From [Actinobacillus] rossii (GTDB lineage Bacteria; Pseudomonadota; Gammaproteobacteria; Enterobacterales; Pasteurellaceae), in assembly GCA_900444965.1 (NCBI GenBank), contig UFRQ01000003.1:2356001-2420000 (forward strand): DNA of 64,000 nt, given 5' to 3'. This document shows positions 18,149 through 28,806 of this stretch, piece after piece. Numbering within the stretch: position 1 is the stretch's first letter; each line of letters starts with the position of its first letter. Below the pieces are notes generated by a model, which made no database searches, had not been told where the DNA came from, and was given only the letters and a program-made list of their open reading frames with translations. The translations under genes and the position numbers were made by a program.

Positions 18149-18688
18149 TTATAAAATACGACGAGATTGGGTATAGGTTCTTGACCAATAACTTTCATCT
18201 AATGAACTAATTGTCACGCCTTGACTTGAACTTGCATGCATAAATTTATTGTTCCCCATATACACGCCAACATGGTTATTTCCACGGAAGAAAACTAAAT
18301 CACCTTGTTGTAATTGGTGTTTTTGAATTTGGCGACCTAAATAACGCTGTTCTCGCGTTGAACGTGGAAGTGACATACCAAACGCAGCTGCGAAAGTTTC
18401 TTGCATAAATGCGGAACAATCAATACCACGGCGAGTAGTTCCACCCATACGATAACGTGTTCCTGCCCATTGGTTATAAACCTGCGCCAATTTTTGAATA
18501 CTCGCTTTTGATGATTTAGACACCACTAGTGATTGATTAGGACGATTTGTTTTTAACGTACCAATGAATGCTGTTAATTCGGTATCATGCTGAGCCGTCG
18601 TCGAAAATGATGCTTCACCCACTTCGGGCGATGATGAACACGCCGCTACAAATAACACGCTCGTCAGAGCAATAATCTTCTTCAACAT
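18149..18688 (-). CDS. NlpC/P60 family lipoprotein endopeptidase (MepS/Spr-like)
   Basis: Outer-membrane lipoprotein predicted to cleave peptidoglycan cross-links or stem peptides. The signal peptide ends in lipobox LFVAAC (Cys near residue 17). The NlpC/P60 domain occupies about residues 70-179: catalytic Cys in RGIDCSAFMQETF, catalytic His in GNNHVGVYMGNNKFMHASSSQGV. At 179 aa it is close to E. coli MepS (188). Single gene; a CRP-type site lies about 110 bp upstream. Substrate specificity between MepS and other NlpC lipoproteins is not decided. Confidence 0.88.
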   Translation of the reverse strand: MLKKIIALTSVLFVAACSSSPEVGEASFSTTAQHDTELTAFIGTLKTNRPNQSLVVSKSSKASIQKLAQVYNQWAGTRYRMGGTTRRGIDCSAFMQETFAAAFGMSLPRSTREQRYLGRQIQKHQLQQGDLVFFRGNNHVGVYMGNNKFMHASSSQGVTISSLDESYWSRTYTQSRRIL

Positions 18689-18792
18689 AATACATTAAAA
18701 ATAGAAAAATTTAACCTAAATACAAAAACAGGTTGGAGTGTAACAAAAAAAATAGGCTAACACTAGCCAAAATTCTACTTTTAATCATTTTT

Positions 18793-18808
18793 TGTGAGAA
18801 AAATCACA
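18793..18808 (-). promoter_or_regulatory. Perfect CRP-type site upstream of the NlpC gene
   Basis: TGTGA-gaaaaa-TCACA has both CRP half-sites with the correct 6-bp spacing inside an AT-rich context. It lies between the NlpC-lipoprotein start (18688) and the convergent end of lpdA, so the NlpC gene is the only plausible target. A TAGAAT on the minus strand at 18772-18777 could be the -10, although the spacing is not the classical class II distance. Confidence 0.6.
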
Positions 18809-18886
18809 TTTTTATGCAAATTTTTCCGTTTAAAAGCGGGATCTCTTTGCATAACTATGCAAAATGATAATATAGACAAAACAAAA

Positions 18887-18914
18887 CCGCACTTTTATTT
18901 AATAAAAGTGCGGT
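18887..18914 (-). terminator. Inverted uptake-signal terminator after lpdA
   Basis: ACCGCACTTTTAT and ATAAAAGTGCGGT form a perfect 13-bp stem with a 3-base loop downstream of the lpdA stop codon on the minus strand. Confidence 0.85.
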
Positions 18915-18937
18915 CAAATATCATACTTTTTTTACGA

Positions 18938-20362
18938 TTATTTTTTCTTCGCTTTAGGGTTTGGTAAGTCAGTCACTGAACCTTCAAACACTTCAGCCGC
19001 TAAACCTACTGACTCATGTAATGTTGGGTGCGCATGGATTGTTAAAGCAATATCTTCTGCATCACAGCCCATTTCAATGGCTAAACCAATTTCACCTAAC
19101 AATTCACCTGCGTTAGTTCCGACAATAGCACCACCAAGGATACGATGAGTATCTTTATCGAAGATAAGTTTCGTCATACCGTCTGCGCAATCTGAGGCAA
19201 TCGCACGACCTGATGCCGCCCAAGGGAATGTTGCCACTTCGTAATTCAAGTTTTCAGCTTTACATTCTTTTTCTGTTTTTCCAACCCAAGCCACTTCCGG
19301 TTCAGTATAAGCAATAGATGGGATCACTTTCGGGTCAAAATAATGTTTTTTGCCTGCAATCACTTCTGCCGCAACGTGACCTTCATGTACACCTTTGTGC
19401 GCTAACATTGGTTGACCGACAATATCACCAATCGCAAAGATATGTGGGACATTGGTACGCATTTGTTTATCTGTACGGATAAAACCACGTTCATCGACAG
19501 CAACGCCTGCTTTTTCCGCATCAATTAATTTACCATTTGGCGTACGACCAATCGCCACCAATACGGCGTCATAAACACGTGTTTCATTTGCCGCTTTGCC
19601 TTCCATAGAAACATGAATACCGTCTTCTTTCGCTTCCACGGCGGTCACTTTGGTTTCTAAAAGCAGGTTGAACTTTTTCTCAATGCGTTTGGTGTAGATT
19701 TTGACGATATCTTTGTCTGCCGCTGGGATCACTTGATCAAACATTTCAACCACATCGATTTGTGAACCTAACGCACTATATACCGTCCCCATTTCTAAAC
19801 CGATAATACCACCACCCATTACGAGTAATCTTTTTGGAATTTCGCGTAATGCAAGGGCATCTGTTGAATCCCAAACTCGTGGATCTTCGTGTGGAATAAA
19901 TGGTAATTGGATTGGGCGAGAACCTGCCGCGATAATAGCGTTATCAAATTTAATCGTTGTCGCATTACCTTCGCGATCGGTTGCCACTAAAGTATGGCTA
20001 TCAGCAAACTTCGCCAAACCTTCGACTACATTCACTTTACGCATTTTTGCCATGCCTGCTAAACCGCCGGTTAAGCGACTTACCACGCCATCTTTACCTG
20101 CACGGATTTGGTCTAAATCAATCGTTGGCTCGCCAAATACCACGCCGTGATGTTCAACGTGTTTTGCATCTTCAATGACTTTAGCCACGTGTAACAAAGC
20201 TTTAGATGGAATACAGCCTACGTTTAAGCACACACCACCTAATGTTGAATAACGTTCGACTAAAACAGTATCTAAGCCTAAGTCTGCACAACGGAATGCG
20301 GCAGAATAACCTGCCGGGCCGGCACCAAGTACAACAACCTGTGTTTTAATTTCTTTGCTCAT
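18938..20362 (-). CDS. lpdA: Dihydrolipoamide dehydrogenase (E3)
   Basis: FAD flavoprotein reoxidising the dihydrolipoyl groups of pyruvate and 2-oxoglutarate dehydrogenase complexes with NAD. FAD-binding VVVLGAGPAGYSAAFRCADLG at the N-terminus, redox disulfide GGVCLNVGCIPSKALLH, NAD-binding VMGGGIIGLEMG, FAD-contact FAIGDIVGQPMLAHKG and the active-site base in HAHPTLHESV. The start at 20360-20362 is used because AAGGAAG stands six bases upstream; 17 more open codons have none. Product 474 aa. Last gene of aceE-aceF-lpdA; a USS-like hairpin sits in the aceF-lpdA gap. Confidence 0.96.
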   Translation of the reverse strand: MSKEIKTQVVVLGAGPAGYSAAFRCADLGLDTVLVERYSTLGGVCLNVGCIPSKALLHVAKVIEDAKHVEHHGVVFGEPTIDLDQIRAGKDGVVSRLTGGLAGMAKMRKVNVVEGLAKFADSHTLVATDREGNATTIKFDNAIIAAGSRPIQLPFIPHEDPRVWDSTDALALREIPKRLLVMGGGIIGLEMGTVYSALGSQIDVVEMFDQVIPAADKDIVKIYTKRIEKKFNLLLETKVTAVEAKEDGIHVSMEGKAANETRVYDAVLVAIGRTPNGKLIDAEKAGVAVDERGFIRTDKQMRTNVPHIFAIGDIVGQPMLAHKGVHEGHVAAEVIAGKKHYFDPKVIPSIAYTEPEVAWVGKTEKECKAENLNYEVATFPWAASGRAIASDCADGMTKLIFDKDTHRILGGAIVGTNAGELLGEIGLAIEMGCDAEDIALTIHAHPTLHESVGLAAEVFEGSVTDLPNPKAKKK

Positions 20363-20416
20363 TTTTCTTCCTTTTCTCAAAATGTGCGGATTTTTCACCG
20401 CACTTTTTGTCATTAA

Positions 20417-22288
20417 TTACATAACTAAACGGCGTAAATCAGATAATACACCATTAATGAATGTAATGAAACGAGCACCATCTGCACCATCGATGACACG
20501 GTGGTCATAAGATAATGATAATGGCAACATTAAGCGTGGTGTAAATTCTTTACCGTTCCACACTGGTGTCATTTCTGATTTTGACACACCAAGAATAGCG
20601 ACTTCAGGCGCATTCACGATTGGTGTAAAGTGTGTACCACCAATACCACCAAGGCTTGAAATAGTGAAACAGCCGCCTTGCATATCTGATGCGGTTAATT
20701 TACCTGCACGCGCTTTTTTCGAGACTTCGGCTAATTCACGAGAAAGTTCAATGATACCTTTTTTGTTTACATCTTTAAATACCGGAACGACTAAGCCGTT
20801 AGGTGTATCAACCGCTACGCCAATGTTGATGTATTTTTTCAAGGTCAAGCGTTGTGCATCTTCTGAAATTGAGCTGTTAAAGCGTGGATATTGCTCTAAG
20901 GCTTTTGCTACAGCTTTCATAATAAACACAAGCGGAGTGATTTTCACATCTTGTTTGGTTTTATCAAGCATTGCATTTTGTTCTTTGCGGAATTGCTCAA
21001 GATCCGTAATATCTGCTTTATCCCATTGTGTAACGTGTGGAATCATGACCCAGTTACGGTGTAAGTTTGCACCTGAGATTTTTTGGATTCGACCTAATTC
21101 GACTTCTTCGGTTTCACCAAATTTGCTGAAATCGACTTTTGGCCATGGTAATAAGCCTAAACCAGCACCATTAGCCGAGCCTGTTGACGCAGCGCCACTT
21201 TCAAGTGCTTTAAGGGCATTTTTCACATAGTCTTGAACGTCTTCTTTTAAGATACGACCTTTACGACCCGTACCTTTCACTTTATCCAAGTTTACACCAA
21301 ATTCACGTGCTAAACGGCGCACTACAGGTGTCGCGTGTGAATAACTATTACTTGATTCTACTGCATCTTGATTTACAGGCGCTAAAGATTGATTTTGTGT
21401 AGAACTCACAGGAGCTGGTGCTACAGGAGCTGAAACTGGCGTTGAAACCGCTTGAACTGGTTCAGAACCTTGGACTTCAAAGCGCATGATTAATGAACCG
21501 GTAGAAACTTTATCACCCGTTTTTACTAAAATTTCTTTTACGACACCTGCAAATGGTGCAGGTACTTCCATTGACGCTTTATCACCTTCAACGGTAATCA
21601 ATGATTGTTCTTCTGTTACGGTATCACCAACGTTAACCATAATTTCAGTGACATTCACTTCATCACCACCGATATCCGGTACATTAACATCTTTAACCGC
21701 GACTGAAGATGTTGTTGTAGGCGCAGGTTGTGCAACAGGTGCTTGAACCGCAGGTGCCGCTGCCCCAGTTTCAAATTTCATAATTAATTTGCCAGTTGAA
21801 ACTTTATCACCTACTGCAATTAAGATTTCTTTTACTACGCCAGCGATTGGGGCAGGTACTTCCATTGAAGCTTTATCACCTTCTACGTTGATGATCGATT
21901 GATCCACTTCAACGGTATCGCCCACTTTAACCATGATTTCAGTTACATTGACTTCATCTGAACCGATATCGGGTACGTTCACTTCCACCACAGCACTTGC
22001 TGTCGCAGGAGCTGATGTTGTTTGAGCAACTGGTGTTTCTACTGCAACGGCTGCGTCTGCCGCTTCTAGCACAAACATTGGCGAACCCGTTGTGACTTTG
22101 TCGCCCACTTTCACTAAAATTTCTTTCACCACACCAGCTTCAGGGCTTGGTACTTCCATTGATGCTTTATCGCCTTCAACATTGATAATCGATTGATCAA
22201 CTGAAACAGTATCGCCAACGTTCACCATGACTTCTGTTACACTGACTTCATCAGCACCGATATCTGGTACATTAATTTGTTTTGACAT
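20417..22288 (-). CDS. aceF: Pyruvate dehydrogenase E2, dihydrolipoyl acetyltransferase
   Basis: Core of the pyruvate dehydrogenase complex; transfers acetyl from lipoate to CoA. Three tandem lipoyl domains at about residues 1-80, 105-185 and 205-285, each with [10 protein letters not shown] carrying the lipoylated Lys (Lys41 in the first), joined by Ala/Pro/Val linkers. A peripheral subunit-binding domain ([20 protein letters not shown], about 320-360) follows, then the catalytic domain ending with the active-site motif [15 protein letters not shown]. Start at 22286-22288 has AAGGAA upstream; the longer frame lacks support. Product 623 aa, similar to the three-lipoyl E. coli enzyme. Confidence 0.96.
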   Translation of the reverse strand: MSKQINVPDIGADEVSVTEVMVNVGDTVSVDQSIINVEGDKASMEVPSPEAGVVKEILVKVGDKVTTGSPMFVLEAADAAVAVETPVAQTTSAPATASAVVEVNVPDIGSDEVNVTEIMVKVGDTVEVDQSIINVEGDKASMEVPAPIAGVVKEILIAVGDKVSTGKLIMKFETGAAAPAVQAPVAQPAPTTTSSVAVKDVNVPDIGGDEVNVTEIMVNVGDTVTEEQSLITVEGDKASMEVPAPFAGVVKEILVKTGDKVSTGSLIMRFEVQGSEPVQAVSTPVSAPVAPAPVSSTQNQSLAPVNQDAVESSNSYSHATPVVRRLAREFGVNLDKVKGTGRKGRILKEDVQDYVKNALKALESGAASTGSANGAGLGLLPWPKVDFSKFGETEEVELGRIQKISGANLHRNWVMIPHVTQWDKADITDLEQFRKEQNAMLDKTKQDVKITPLVFIMKAVAKALEQYPRFNSSISEDAQRLTLKKYINIGVAVDTPNGLVVPVFKDVNKKGIIELSRELAEVSKKARAGKLTASDMQGGCFTISSLGGIGGTHFTPIVNAPEVAILGVSKSEMTPVWNGKEFTPRLMLPLSLSYDHRVIDGADGARFITFINGVLSDLRRLVM

Positions 22289-22300
22289 GCTTTTATTCCT

Positions 22301-22326
22301 TTGTAGGGTGGGCATAATGCCCACCA
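22301..22326. repeat. REP-like hairpin beginning TTGTAGGG, aceE-aceF gap
   Basis: TTGTAGG then GTGGGCAT/ATGCCCAC palindrome. It shares the TTGTAGGG lead with the hairpins at 38582 and 42968. It lies immediately upstream of the aceF ribosome site, so it will be transcribed in the aceEF message and may affect its stability. Confidence 0.6.
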
Positions 22327-22385
22327 TAAAATTCAGTTGCAATCAAAATAAAATCACGCTCATTTTGACCGCACTTATGCTCTTA

Positions 22386-25043
22386 TTATGCGTATAACGG
22401 ATTAATACGATCTACATTTAAGCCGAATTTCGCAATCGCATCAGCCACCACTTGCGTAGTTACAGTACCTTCTTTGGCTAATTGCGATAACGCAGCAACC
22501 ACAATGTAACGTTCATCCACTTCAAAATGTTCACGTAAGTTTGCACGGCTATCTGAACGACCAAAACCATCAGTACCTAACACGTGATAATGTTTAGTTG
22601 GGACGAAAGCACGAATTTGATCCGCATAAGCTTTTACATAGTCGGTTGCAGCGACAGTAGGGAGATCAGCTAATACTTGTGCAACGTATGGTACTCGTGG
22701 TGTTTCAGTTGGATGCAACAAGTTCCAACGTGCAGCATCGTTACCATCACGACCTAACTCATTAAATGACGGTGCAGAGAAGACATCTGCGGTAATACCA
22801 TAGTCATTTGCAAGAATACGTGCTGCTTCACGAACTAAACGCATAATTGCGCCAGAACCTAATAACTGAACATGGCCTTTGCCTTTACCTTCGACAGTTT
22901 CAAATTTATAAAGACCTTTACGGATCCCTTCTTCTGCCCCCGCTGGCATCGCTGGTTGCTCAGTGATTTCATTTAACGTGGTCATGTAATAGAACACATC
23001 TTCTTGTTTTTCACCGTACATACGGTTGATACCATCTTGCATGATCACAGCGACTTCGAAAGCAAATGACGGATCGTAAGTAATACAGTTAGGAATAATG
23101 CCTGCCTGGATATGGCTGTGACCATCTTCATGTTGCAAACCTTCACCATTTAAGGTTGTACGACCAGAAGTACCGCCCACCATGAAACCACGTGCTAATT
23201 GGTCGCCTGCTAACCACATCATATCGCCTACACGTTGGAAACCAAACATAGAATAATAGATGAAGAATGGGATCATCGGTTGATTGCTCACAGAATAAGA
23301 CGTTGCTGCGGCAACCCAAGATGAAGTTGCACCTAACTCATTGATACCTTCTTGTAAGATTTGGCCATCAGTCGCTTCGCGGTAATAAGCCACTAAGTCA
23401 CGGTCTGATGGAACGTAAACTTGACCTTGTGGGCTGTAAATACCCACTTGACGGAACATCCCTTCCATACCAAAGGTACGGGCCTCATCCGCCAAAATAG
23501 GAACAATCGTTTTACCAATATTTTTATCTTTTAATAAAATATTTAATACACGCACGAATGCCATAGTGGTTGAAATGCCACGTGGTTGTTCATCAAGTAA
23601 TGCTTGGAATTCTTCTAATGCAGGAATTTTGTATTCTACGTCAAATTTTGCACGGCGAGCAGGAACATAACCATTTAAGGCTTTACGTCTACCGTGTAAA
23701 TAATTGTATTCTTCTGAACCTTCAGGGAATTTGATGTATTCTAATTTTTCCACTTGTTCATCTGTTAATGGTAAATGGAAATGATCACGGAAACCTTTCA
23801 AACTCTCTAATGACATTTTTTTAGATTGATGCGCAGTATTTTTACTTTCTGCTTCAGGGATTTTATACCCTTTAACTTGGTGAACTAAAACTACAACGGG
23901 TTTATCTGCTTTTTGCGCACGCTCATAAGCGGCATAAAGTTTCTCAGTATCATGCGCACCACGACGTAATGCCCAAATTTCATCATCTGTCATATCAGCC
24001 ACTAATGCAGCGGTTTCCGGATAACGTCCAAAGAAATGTTCACGTACATACGCGCCATCTTTTGATTTGAAGGTTAAGTAATCACCATCAACGACTTCCA
24101 TCATTAATTCTTTTAATTTACCTGATGTATCTTTCTCGAGTAATTTGTCCCAGTTGCTTGCCCAAAGGACTTTAATCACTTCCCAGCCTGCACCAGTAAA
24201 CAAGGCTTCTAATTCTTGAACGATCTTACCATTACCATGAACTGGACCATCTAAACGTTGTAAGTTACAGCTAATCGTGAAAATTAAGTTATCTAAACCT
24301 TCACGCGCCGCAAAACTCAAATCGCCTTTAGATTCGATTTCATCCATTTCACCATCGCCTAAGAACGCGTAAACTTTTTGATCTTTGGTATCTTTTAAGC
24401 CACGGTTATCTAAATATTTTAAGAAACGCGCCTGACGAATCGCGTTCACAGGGCCTAACCCCATTGATACTGTTGAAAATTGCCAGAATTCAGGCATTAA
24501 TTTAGGATGTGGGTATGAAGACAGACCGTCAGTAAAAGCTTCTTGACGGAAATTATCCATTTGCTCTTCAGTGATACGACCTTCCACAAATGCACGTGCG
24601 TAAATACCAGGTGCAGCATGACCTTGGAAGAAAACTAAGTCGCCACCATTTTTTTCTGTCGCACCTTTGAAGAAGTGGTTAAAACAAACTTCATACATAG
24701 AAGCTGCAGATTGGAAAGTCGAAATATGACCACCTAAATCCAAATCTTTTTTCTGACTACGTAAAACCATTGCAATCGCATTCCAACGTACTGCTGAACG
24801 AATACGACGTTCAATATTGTGATCACCTGGGTAAGCCGGCTGTTCAGAAACAGGAATGGTATTAATATAAGGTGTCGTCGTACCTGATGGCAATGAAACG
24901 CCATCAATACGTGCTTTGTTCATTAATTCATCAATGATAAATTTTGCACGTTCAACGCCTTCTTCACGAATTAATGAATCAAGTGATTGTAACCAATCTT
25001 GAGTTTCGATTGGATCTACGTCATGGGTTAAGATTTCTGACAT
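22386..25043 (-). CDS. aceE: Pyruvate dehydrogenase E1, homodimeric type
   Basis: Thiamine-diphosphate enzyme that decarboxylates pyruvate and reductively acetylates the E2 lipoyl arms. 885 aa, the usual length for the gamma-proteobacterial homodimeric E1. Recognisable blocks include the N-terminus DPIETQDWLQSLDSLIREEG, the ThDP-binding GDGEMDEIESKGDLSFAAREGLDNLIFTISCNLQRLDGPVHGNGKIVQELE, and DEARTFGMEGMFRQVGIYSP. AAAAGGAAAG precedes the ATG. First gene of the operon. Unlike E. coli, no pdhR gene lies upstream within the window. Confidence 0.97.
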   Translation of the reverse strand: MSEILTHDVDPIETQDWLQSLDSLIREEGVERAKFIIDELMNKARIDGVSLPSGTTTPYINTIPVSEQPAYPGDHNIERRIRSAVRWNAIAMVLRSQKKDLDLGGHISTFQSAASMYEVCFNHFFKGATEKNGGDLVFFQGHAAPGIYARAFVEGRITEEQMDNFRQEAFTDGLSSYPHPKLMPEFWQFSTVSMGLGPVNAIRQARFLKYLDNRGLKDTKDQKVYAFLGDGEMDEIESKGDLSFAAREGLDNLIFTISCNLQRLDGPVHGNGKIVQELEALFTGAGWEVIKVLWASNWDKLLEKDTSGKLKELMMEVVDGDYLTFKSKDGAYVREHFFGRYPETAALVADMTDDEIWALRRGAHDTEKLYAAYERAQKADKPVVVLVHQVKGYKIPEAESKNTAHQSKKMSLESLKGFRDHFHLPLTDEQVEKLEYIKFPEGSEEYNYLHGRRKALNGYVPARRAKFDVEYKIPALEEFQALLDEQPRGISTTMAFVRVLNILLKDKNIGKTIVPILADEARTFGMEGMFRQVGIYSPQGQVYVPSDRDLVAYYREATDGQILQEGINELGATSSWVAAATSYSVSNQPMIPFFIYYSMFGFQRVGDMMWLAGDQLARGFMVGGTSGRTTLNGEGLQHEDGHSHIQAGIIPNCITYDPSFAFEVAVIMQDGINRMYGEKQEDVFYYMTTLNEITEQPAMPAGAEEGIRKGLYKFETVEGKGKGHVQLLGSGAIMRLVREAARILANDYGITADVFSAPSFNELGRDGNDAARWNLLHPTETPRVPYVAQVLADLPTVAATDYVKAYADQIRAFVPTKHYHVLGTDGFGRSDSRANLREHFEVDERYIVVAALSQLAKEGTVTTQVVADAIAKFGLNVDRINPLYA

Positions 25044-25392
25044 AGTACTTTCCTTTTAAGTGGGTGAATAAAATGGCTTACAACAAAAAGCCGCTAAAGT
25101 CCTAAAAGATATGAATCTCTCTTGTTAAAAACTTATTTAACAATTTTTTGAAATTTTATAAAATTTTTTGAGTGAAAGATAGTTAATTTTACTTATTTTT
25201 AACAAATATTTTACTTAATAAGTCAATCATACAAAATTTTCTTAATTTTAACCGCACTTTTATTGCAGTTAAAATCGATTAGCATTATTCATGCGATAGT
25301 TAAACTACAACAAAAAGTGCGGTCATTTTTGACACTATTTCAAAATCGAAAAAAAAAGCGTAAATCGAAATTTACTCTTTTTTCTCTAGTCA
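25044..25392. other. Intergenic, aceE promoter region
   Basis: A very AT-rich 349-bp gap between aceE and the small lipoprotein gene. It must hold the aceE promoter (TTGACT on the minus strand near 25220 is a candidate -35). Two uptake signals in opposite orientation (about 25252 and 25316) are some 55 bp apart, too far for a simple terminator. I see no RNA gene or regulator site that I trust. Confidence 0.5.
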
Positions 25393-25869
25393 TTATTTCT
25401 TCGCGGCATCACCGTATTTCTGCGCCAAGCTTTTATCTAATTCGGCGAGTGCTTTTGCAGAAGTTTGCAACTCATTCACTTGAGTTTGAAGTGCAGCTTT
25501 TTCCTCATCCGTTAACGGTTTAACCATTGCTTTTGCTGATTTCGATGTCACCTCAACAGATAAGCTTAATAATGCTTTACTTTTATCTTTAAGTTCTTTG
25601 ATTTCTTTGCTTTTAACATCAACTTTATCTAATGAAGCAATAACTGCTTTTGCACCATCTTCATATTTTTTCAAAATTGGCTCAATTTCTTCCGGTGTTT
25701 TCACTTGTGATAATGCCGTTTGGAATTCACCTAATAATTGTTGTTGAGTTGTTTGCTGTTGTTGATTCCAGTCAAGCATTTTTTTGTAATCTGCTTTTGG
25801 ATCATCACCACAAGCCGTGATACCCAATGCAAGAATTAATGTTGCTGCAAATTTGATAAATTTGTTCAT
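25393..25869 (-). CDS. Hypothetical lipoprotein, helical, 158 aa
   Basis: Not recognised beyond being a lipoprotein. Signal peptide FIKFAATLILALGITAC gives an acylated Cys at about residue 20 followed by Gly-Asp-Asp, which by the +2 Asp rule could mean inner-membrane retention if E. coli sorting applies. The mature part is Lys/Glu/Gln/Ala-rich and predicted almost entirely helical, probably coiled coil, with QQQQTTQQQLLGEFQTAL and a C-terminus ending in GDAAKK. AAGGAAAAATTT precedes the ATG. It follows the purine permease gene by 23 bp and may be cotranscribed with it. Confidence 0.75.
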   Translation of the reverse strand: MNKFIKFAATLILALGITACGDDPKADYKKMLDWNQQQQTTQQQLLGEFQTALSQVKTPEEIEPILKKYEDGAKAVIASLDKVDVKSKEIKELKDKSKALLSLSVEVTSKSAKAMVKPLTDEEKAALQTQVNELQTSAKALAELDKSLAQKYGDAAKK

Positions 25870-25892
25870 AAATTTTTCCTTATATTAAAAGA

Positions 25893-27206
25893 TTAAATTG
25901 CCCAACCAAAGGCATAGAACGCCACTAATGCAATTGCAATTAACACCGTTCCAAGGTTTAAGTTTTTCACATCACCCGACACAATGCGACCAATCACCAG
26001 CGCCGCAAAGCCAAGCATAATACCAGTAACAATATTCGCTGTAAGTACGATAAACACCGCACATACTAAGCCACTCATGGCTCCCACGAAATCATTAAAG
26101 TCCAGTTTACTCACGTTACTTAGCATTAACAAACCAACATACATCAATGCCGGTGCAGTCGCGTAATTTGGTACTAAAGTAGCAATGGGTTGGAAAAATA
26201 ACATCAATAAGAAACCAATGCCGACTACAATGGCTGTAAGTCCTGTTTTTCCACCGGCTGCCGTTCCTGCTGCGGATTCAATATAAACGGCTGCAGGAGC
26301 TGTTCCAAATACGCCTGACATTAAGCTACTCACGGAATCCGATGTCAATGCTTTGCCGCCATTGATAATTTGCCCCTCTTTATCAAGCAAATTACCTTGT
26401 CCGGCAACCGCACGAATCGTTCCTGTTGCATCAAAGACAGCCGTCATTACAAGGGCAAAAACCACAGGTAAAATAGCTGGCTGTAATGCGCCTTGAATAT
26501 CTAATGCCAAAAACAGCGATTGTTCGCCGAAACTTGGCATTTTAAAAATTTCACCACCGAATTTTACATTCGGATCAAAAATTAAACCGATAATCGTAAT
26601 TGCAATAATCACCCATAAAATTGCACCTTTAATTTGCAATTTTTCTAGACCAATAATAAATGCAAGACCGATTAAAGACATTAACACGGGGAATGAAGTA
26701 AATTCACCCAGTTTCACTGGTAGTCCCGCTTGATTGCCGACGACAGCGCCTACGCCATTAGCCGCAATCAAAAGCAAAAACAAACCGATACCAATACCCG
26801 CGCCTTGTGCAATACTTGCCGGAAGATTACGCAAAATCCACGAACGAATCCCTGTCGCAGAAATTAACGTAAACACTAAACCCATTAAAAATACAGCACC
26901 TAATGCAACGGGAATACTTACTTGCTGACCGAGTACCAAGCTAAATGCCGTAAATGCTGTCAAGGAAATAGCACATCCAATTGCCATCGGCGCATTTGCC
27001 CATAAACCAATTAAAATGGAGCCTAATCCTGACACAAGGCAAGTTGCAATAAATACGCTCTCAGCAGGAAAACCTGCCGCACCAAGCATATTCGGTACAA
27101 CAATAACGGAATAAACCATCGCTAAAAACGTGGTTAATCCTGCAATAATTTCTTGACGAACATTCGAGCCACGAGCCGAAAGTTCAAATGTTTTTTCTAA
27201 CGCCAT
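25893..27206 (-). CDS. NCS2-family purine permease (AzgA/AdeP-type)
   Basis: Proton-coupled inner-membrane importer of adenine, guanine or hypoxanthine. The 437-aa protein has 12-14 hydrophobic segments and the AzgA-subfamily motifs: [23 protein letters not shown] at the N-terminus, [21 protein letters not shown] in the centre, and [26 protein letters not shown]. These separate it from UraA/xanthine permeases, but the exact base preference cannot be read off. Upstream sequence shows no purine riboswitch or convincing PurR site. Confidence 0.88.
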   Translation of the reverse strand: MALEKTFELSARGSNVRQEIIAGLTTFLAMVYSVIVVPNMLGAAGFPAESVFIATCLVSGLGSILIGLWANAPMAIGCAISLTAFTAFSLVLGQQVSIPVALGAVFLMGLVFTLISATGIRSWILRNLPASIAQGAGIGIGLFLLLIAANGVGAVVGNQAGLPVKLGEFTSFPVLMSLIGLAFIIGLEKLQIKGAILWVIIAITIIGLIFDPNVKFGGEIFKMPSFGEQSLFLALDIQGALQPAILPVVFALVMTAVFDATGTIRAVAGQGNLLDKEGQIINGGKALTSDSVSSLMSGVFGTAPAAVYIESAAGTAAGGKTGLTAIVVGIGFLLMLFFQPIATLVPNYATAPALMYVGLLMLSNVSKLDFNDFVGAMSGLVCAVFIVLTANIVTGIMLGFAALVIGRIVSGDVKNLNLGTVLIAIALVAFYAFGWAI

Positions 27207-27330
27207 ATGCCACCTTAATAAAGACTTAAATCGTGGCTATTGTACCCTAAAGCCGTCAAGAATAAACGCGTTTCAATCGAAATTCTAAGAAAAAAGATCG
27301 CTACTCGTTGTACTTATCACAATCTTAGAC

Positions 27331-27534
27331 TTATTTGCCAATTTGGCTACCGATCAAACCACCTAATGCCGCACCACCTAATGTTGCGCCTGTCGATTCG
27401 CCAATCGCATGGCCTGCGACACCACCAATTGCAGCGCCGATTGCCGTATTTTTCTGAGTACGGCTCATGCTGCCACAAGCAGCTACTGAGCCAGCCATTA
27501 AAACTAATGCTAAGATCTTAAATATATTTTTCAT
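27331..27534 (-). CDS. Small glycine-zipper lipoprotein (OsmB/17-kDa antigen-like)
   Basis: 67-aa outer-membrane lipoprotein. Signal peptide IFKILALVLMAGSVAAC with lipidated Cys at about residue 20, then a glycine-zipper 2TM segment, IGAAIGGVAGHAIGESTGAT and LGGAALGGLIGSQIG, which are alternating Gly/Ala repeats able to insert in membranes. The start at 27532-27534 has GGAG seven bases upstream; the longer frame of 20 residues is unsupported. Function unknown; E. coli OsmB of similar design is stress induced. Confidence 0.85.
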   Translation of the reverse strand: MKNIFKILALVLMAGSVAACGSMSRTQKNTAIGAAIGGVAGHAIGESTGATLGGAALGGLIGSQIGK

Positions 27535-27752
27535 CGAACTACTCCATTTTCTTCGTGAATAAAACATAAAAGTCACTTTTAAGACAAAAAACACAAGAAT
27601 AAAGTTCAGTCTCTTTTATTGCTTGCTGTTTTTTTAGCCAAAAGTGCGGTCAAAATTAATGCTATTTTATTTGCTCTTGCAAATTTTCTTTTTCTTAAAC
27701 CATAAAGGATTTATACTAAGTCATCTAAATGCACATTTAAAAGGAATGACTT

Positions 27753-28769
27753 ATGGCAATTTTAGTTACAGGTGGTGCCGGTTACATTGGTTCGCACACC
27801 CTAGTTGAATTATTAAACAATAACCGGGAGGTCGTCGTTTTAGATAACCTTTGTAATTCATCGCCAAAATCACTTGAACGCGTTCAACAGATTACCGGTA
27901 AATCTGTAACCTTTTATGAAGGCGATATTCTTGATAACGCGCTATTGCAACGCATTTTTGCCGAAAATAAAATTGATGCTGTCATTCACTTTGCCGGCTT
28001 AAAAGCCGTAGGCGAAAGTGTGCAAAAACCTATTGAATATTATCGCAATAACGTAACAGGTTCGTTAAATCTTATTCAAGAAATGCGTAAAGCTGGCGTA
28101 TGGAATTTCATTTTCAGTTCATCATCAACCGTTTATGGCAACCCTGATGTGATTCCTGTTACAGAAGATTGCAAAGTAGGTGGAACAACTAACCCATATG
28201 GCACATCCAAATTAATGGTAGAACAAATCTTAACCGACATTGCCAAAGCGATTCCTGAGTTTAGTATTACGCTACTTCGTTATTTCAATCCTGTTGGCGC
28301 ACATGAAAGTGGTTTAATCGGTGAAGATCCAAATGGTATTCCAAACAACTTAATGCCATATATTAGCCAAGTCGCGATTGGTAAGCTCAAAGAATTATCT
28401 ATTTTTGGTAACGACTACGATACCGAAGATGGTACAGGCGTACGCGATTATATTCACGTTGTTGATTTAGCTATTGGTCATGTAAAAGCCCTTAATCGTC
28501 ATGAAAATGATGGTGGCTTACATATTTACAATCTGGGGACCGGAGTCGGTTATTCTGTATTAGATATGGTGAAAGCGTTCAATACCGCAAACGGTATTGA
28601 AATTCCTTATAAGTTTGCCCCACGCCGTGTAGGCGACATTGCAGTAAACTTTGCTGATGCAAGTCGAGCCGCAAAAGAATTAGGTTGGAAAGCCGAACGT
28701 GGTCTTGAACAAATGATGAAAGACACGTGGAACTGGCAAAAAAATAACCCGAAAGGCTATAAAGATTAA
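27753..28769 (+). CDS. galE: UDP-glucose 4-epimerase
   Basis: NAD-dependent interconversion of UDP-glucose and UDP-galactose, needed for galactose use and for galactose-containing lipooligosaccharide. N-terminal Rossmann motif [17 protein letters not shown], catalytic S-x24-YxxxK represented by FSSSSTVYG and [12 protein letters not shown], and [18 protein letters not shown]. 338 aa, the usual length. AAAAGGAATGAC precedes the ATG. In this lineage it sits directly upstream of ampG and adk; a terminator separates it from them. Confidence 0.96.
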   Translation: MAILVTGGAGYIGSHTLVELLNNNREVVVLDNLCNSSPKSLERVQQITGKSVTFYEGDILDNALLQRIFAENKIDAVIHFAGLKAVGESVQKPIEYYRNNVTGSLNLIQEMRKAGVWNFIFSSSSTVYGNPDVIPVTEDCKVGGTTNPYGTSKLMVEQILTDIAKAIPEFSITLLRYFNPVGAHESGLIGEDPNGIPNNLMPYISQVAIGKLKELSIFGNDYDTEDGTGVRDYIHVVDLAIGHVKALNRHENDGGLHIYNLGTGVGYSVLDMVKAFNTANGIEIPYKFAPRRVGDIAVNFADASRAAKELGWKAERGLEQMMKDTWNWQKNNPKGYKD

Positions 28770-28778
28770 TCAATATTC

Positions 28779-28805
28779 GGGGCGTAACATACGCCCCCTT
28801 TTTAT
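28779..28805 (+). terminator. Terminator after galE
   Basis: GGGGCGTA (28779-28786) and TACGCCCC (28790-28797), loop ACA, followed by CTTTTTATT. It ends one base before the ampG start codon. Confidence 0.88.
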
Positions 28806-28806
28806 T

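Noticed and set aside
25252..25325. Inverted uptake signals as terminator
   Set aside because: The two signals are about 55 bp apart with no continuous stem and no gene ends pointing at them in a suitable way.
27255..27280. PurR-like operator (AAACGCGTTT) upstream of the purine permease
   Set aside because: The centre is two bases longer than the PurR core AAACGTTT and the outer positions do not match.
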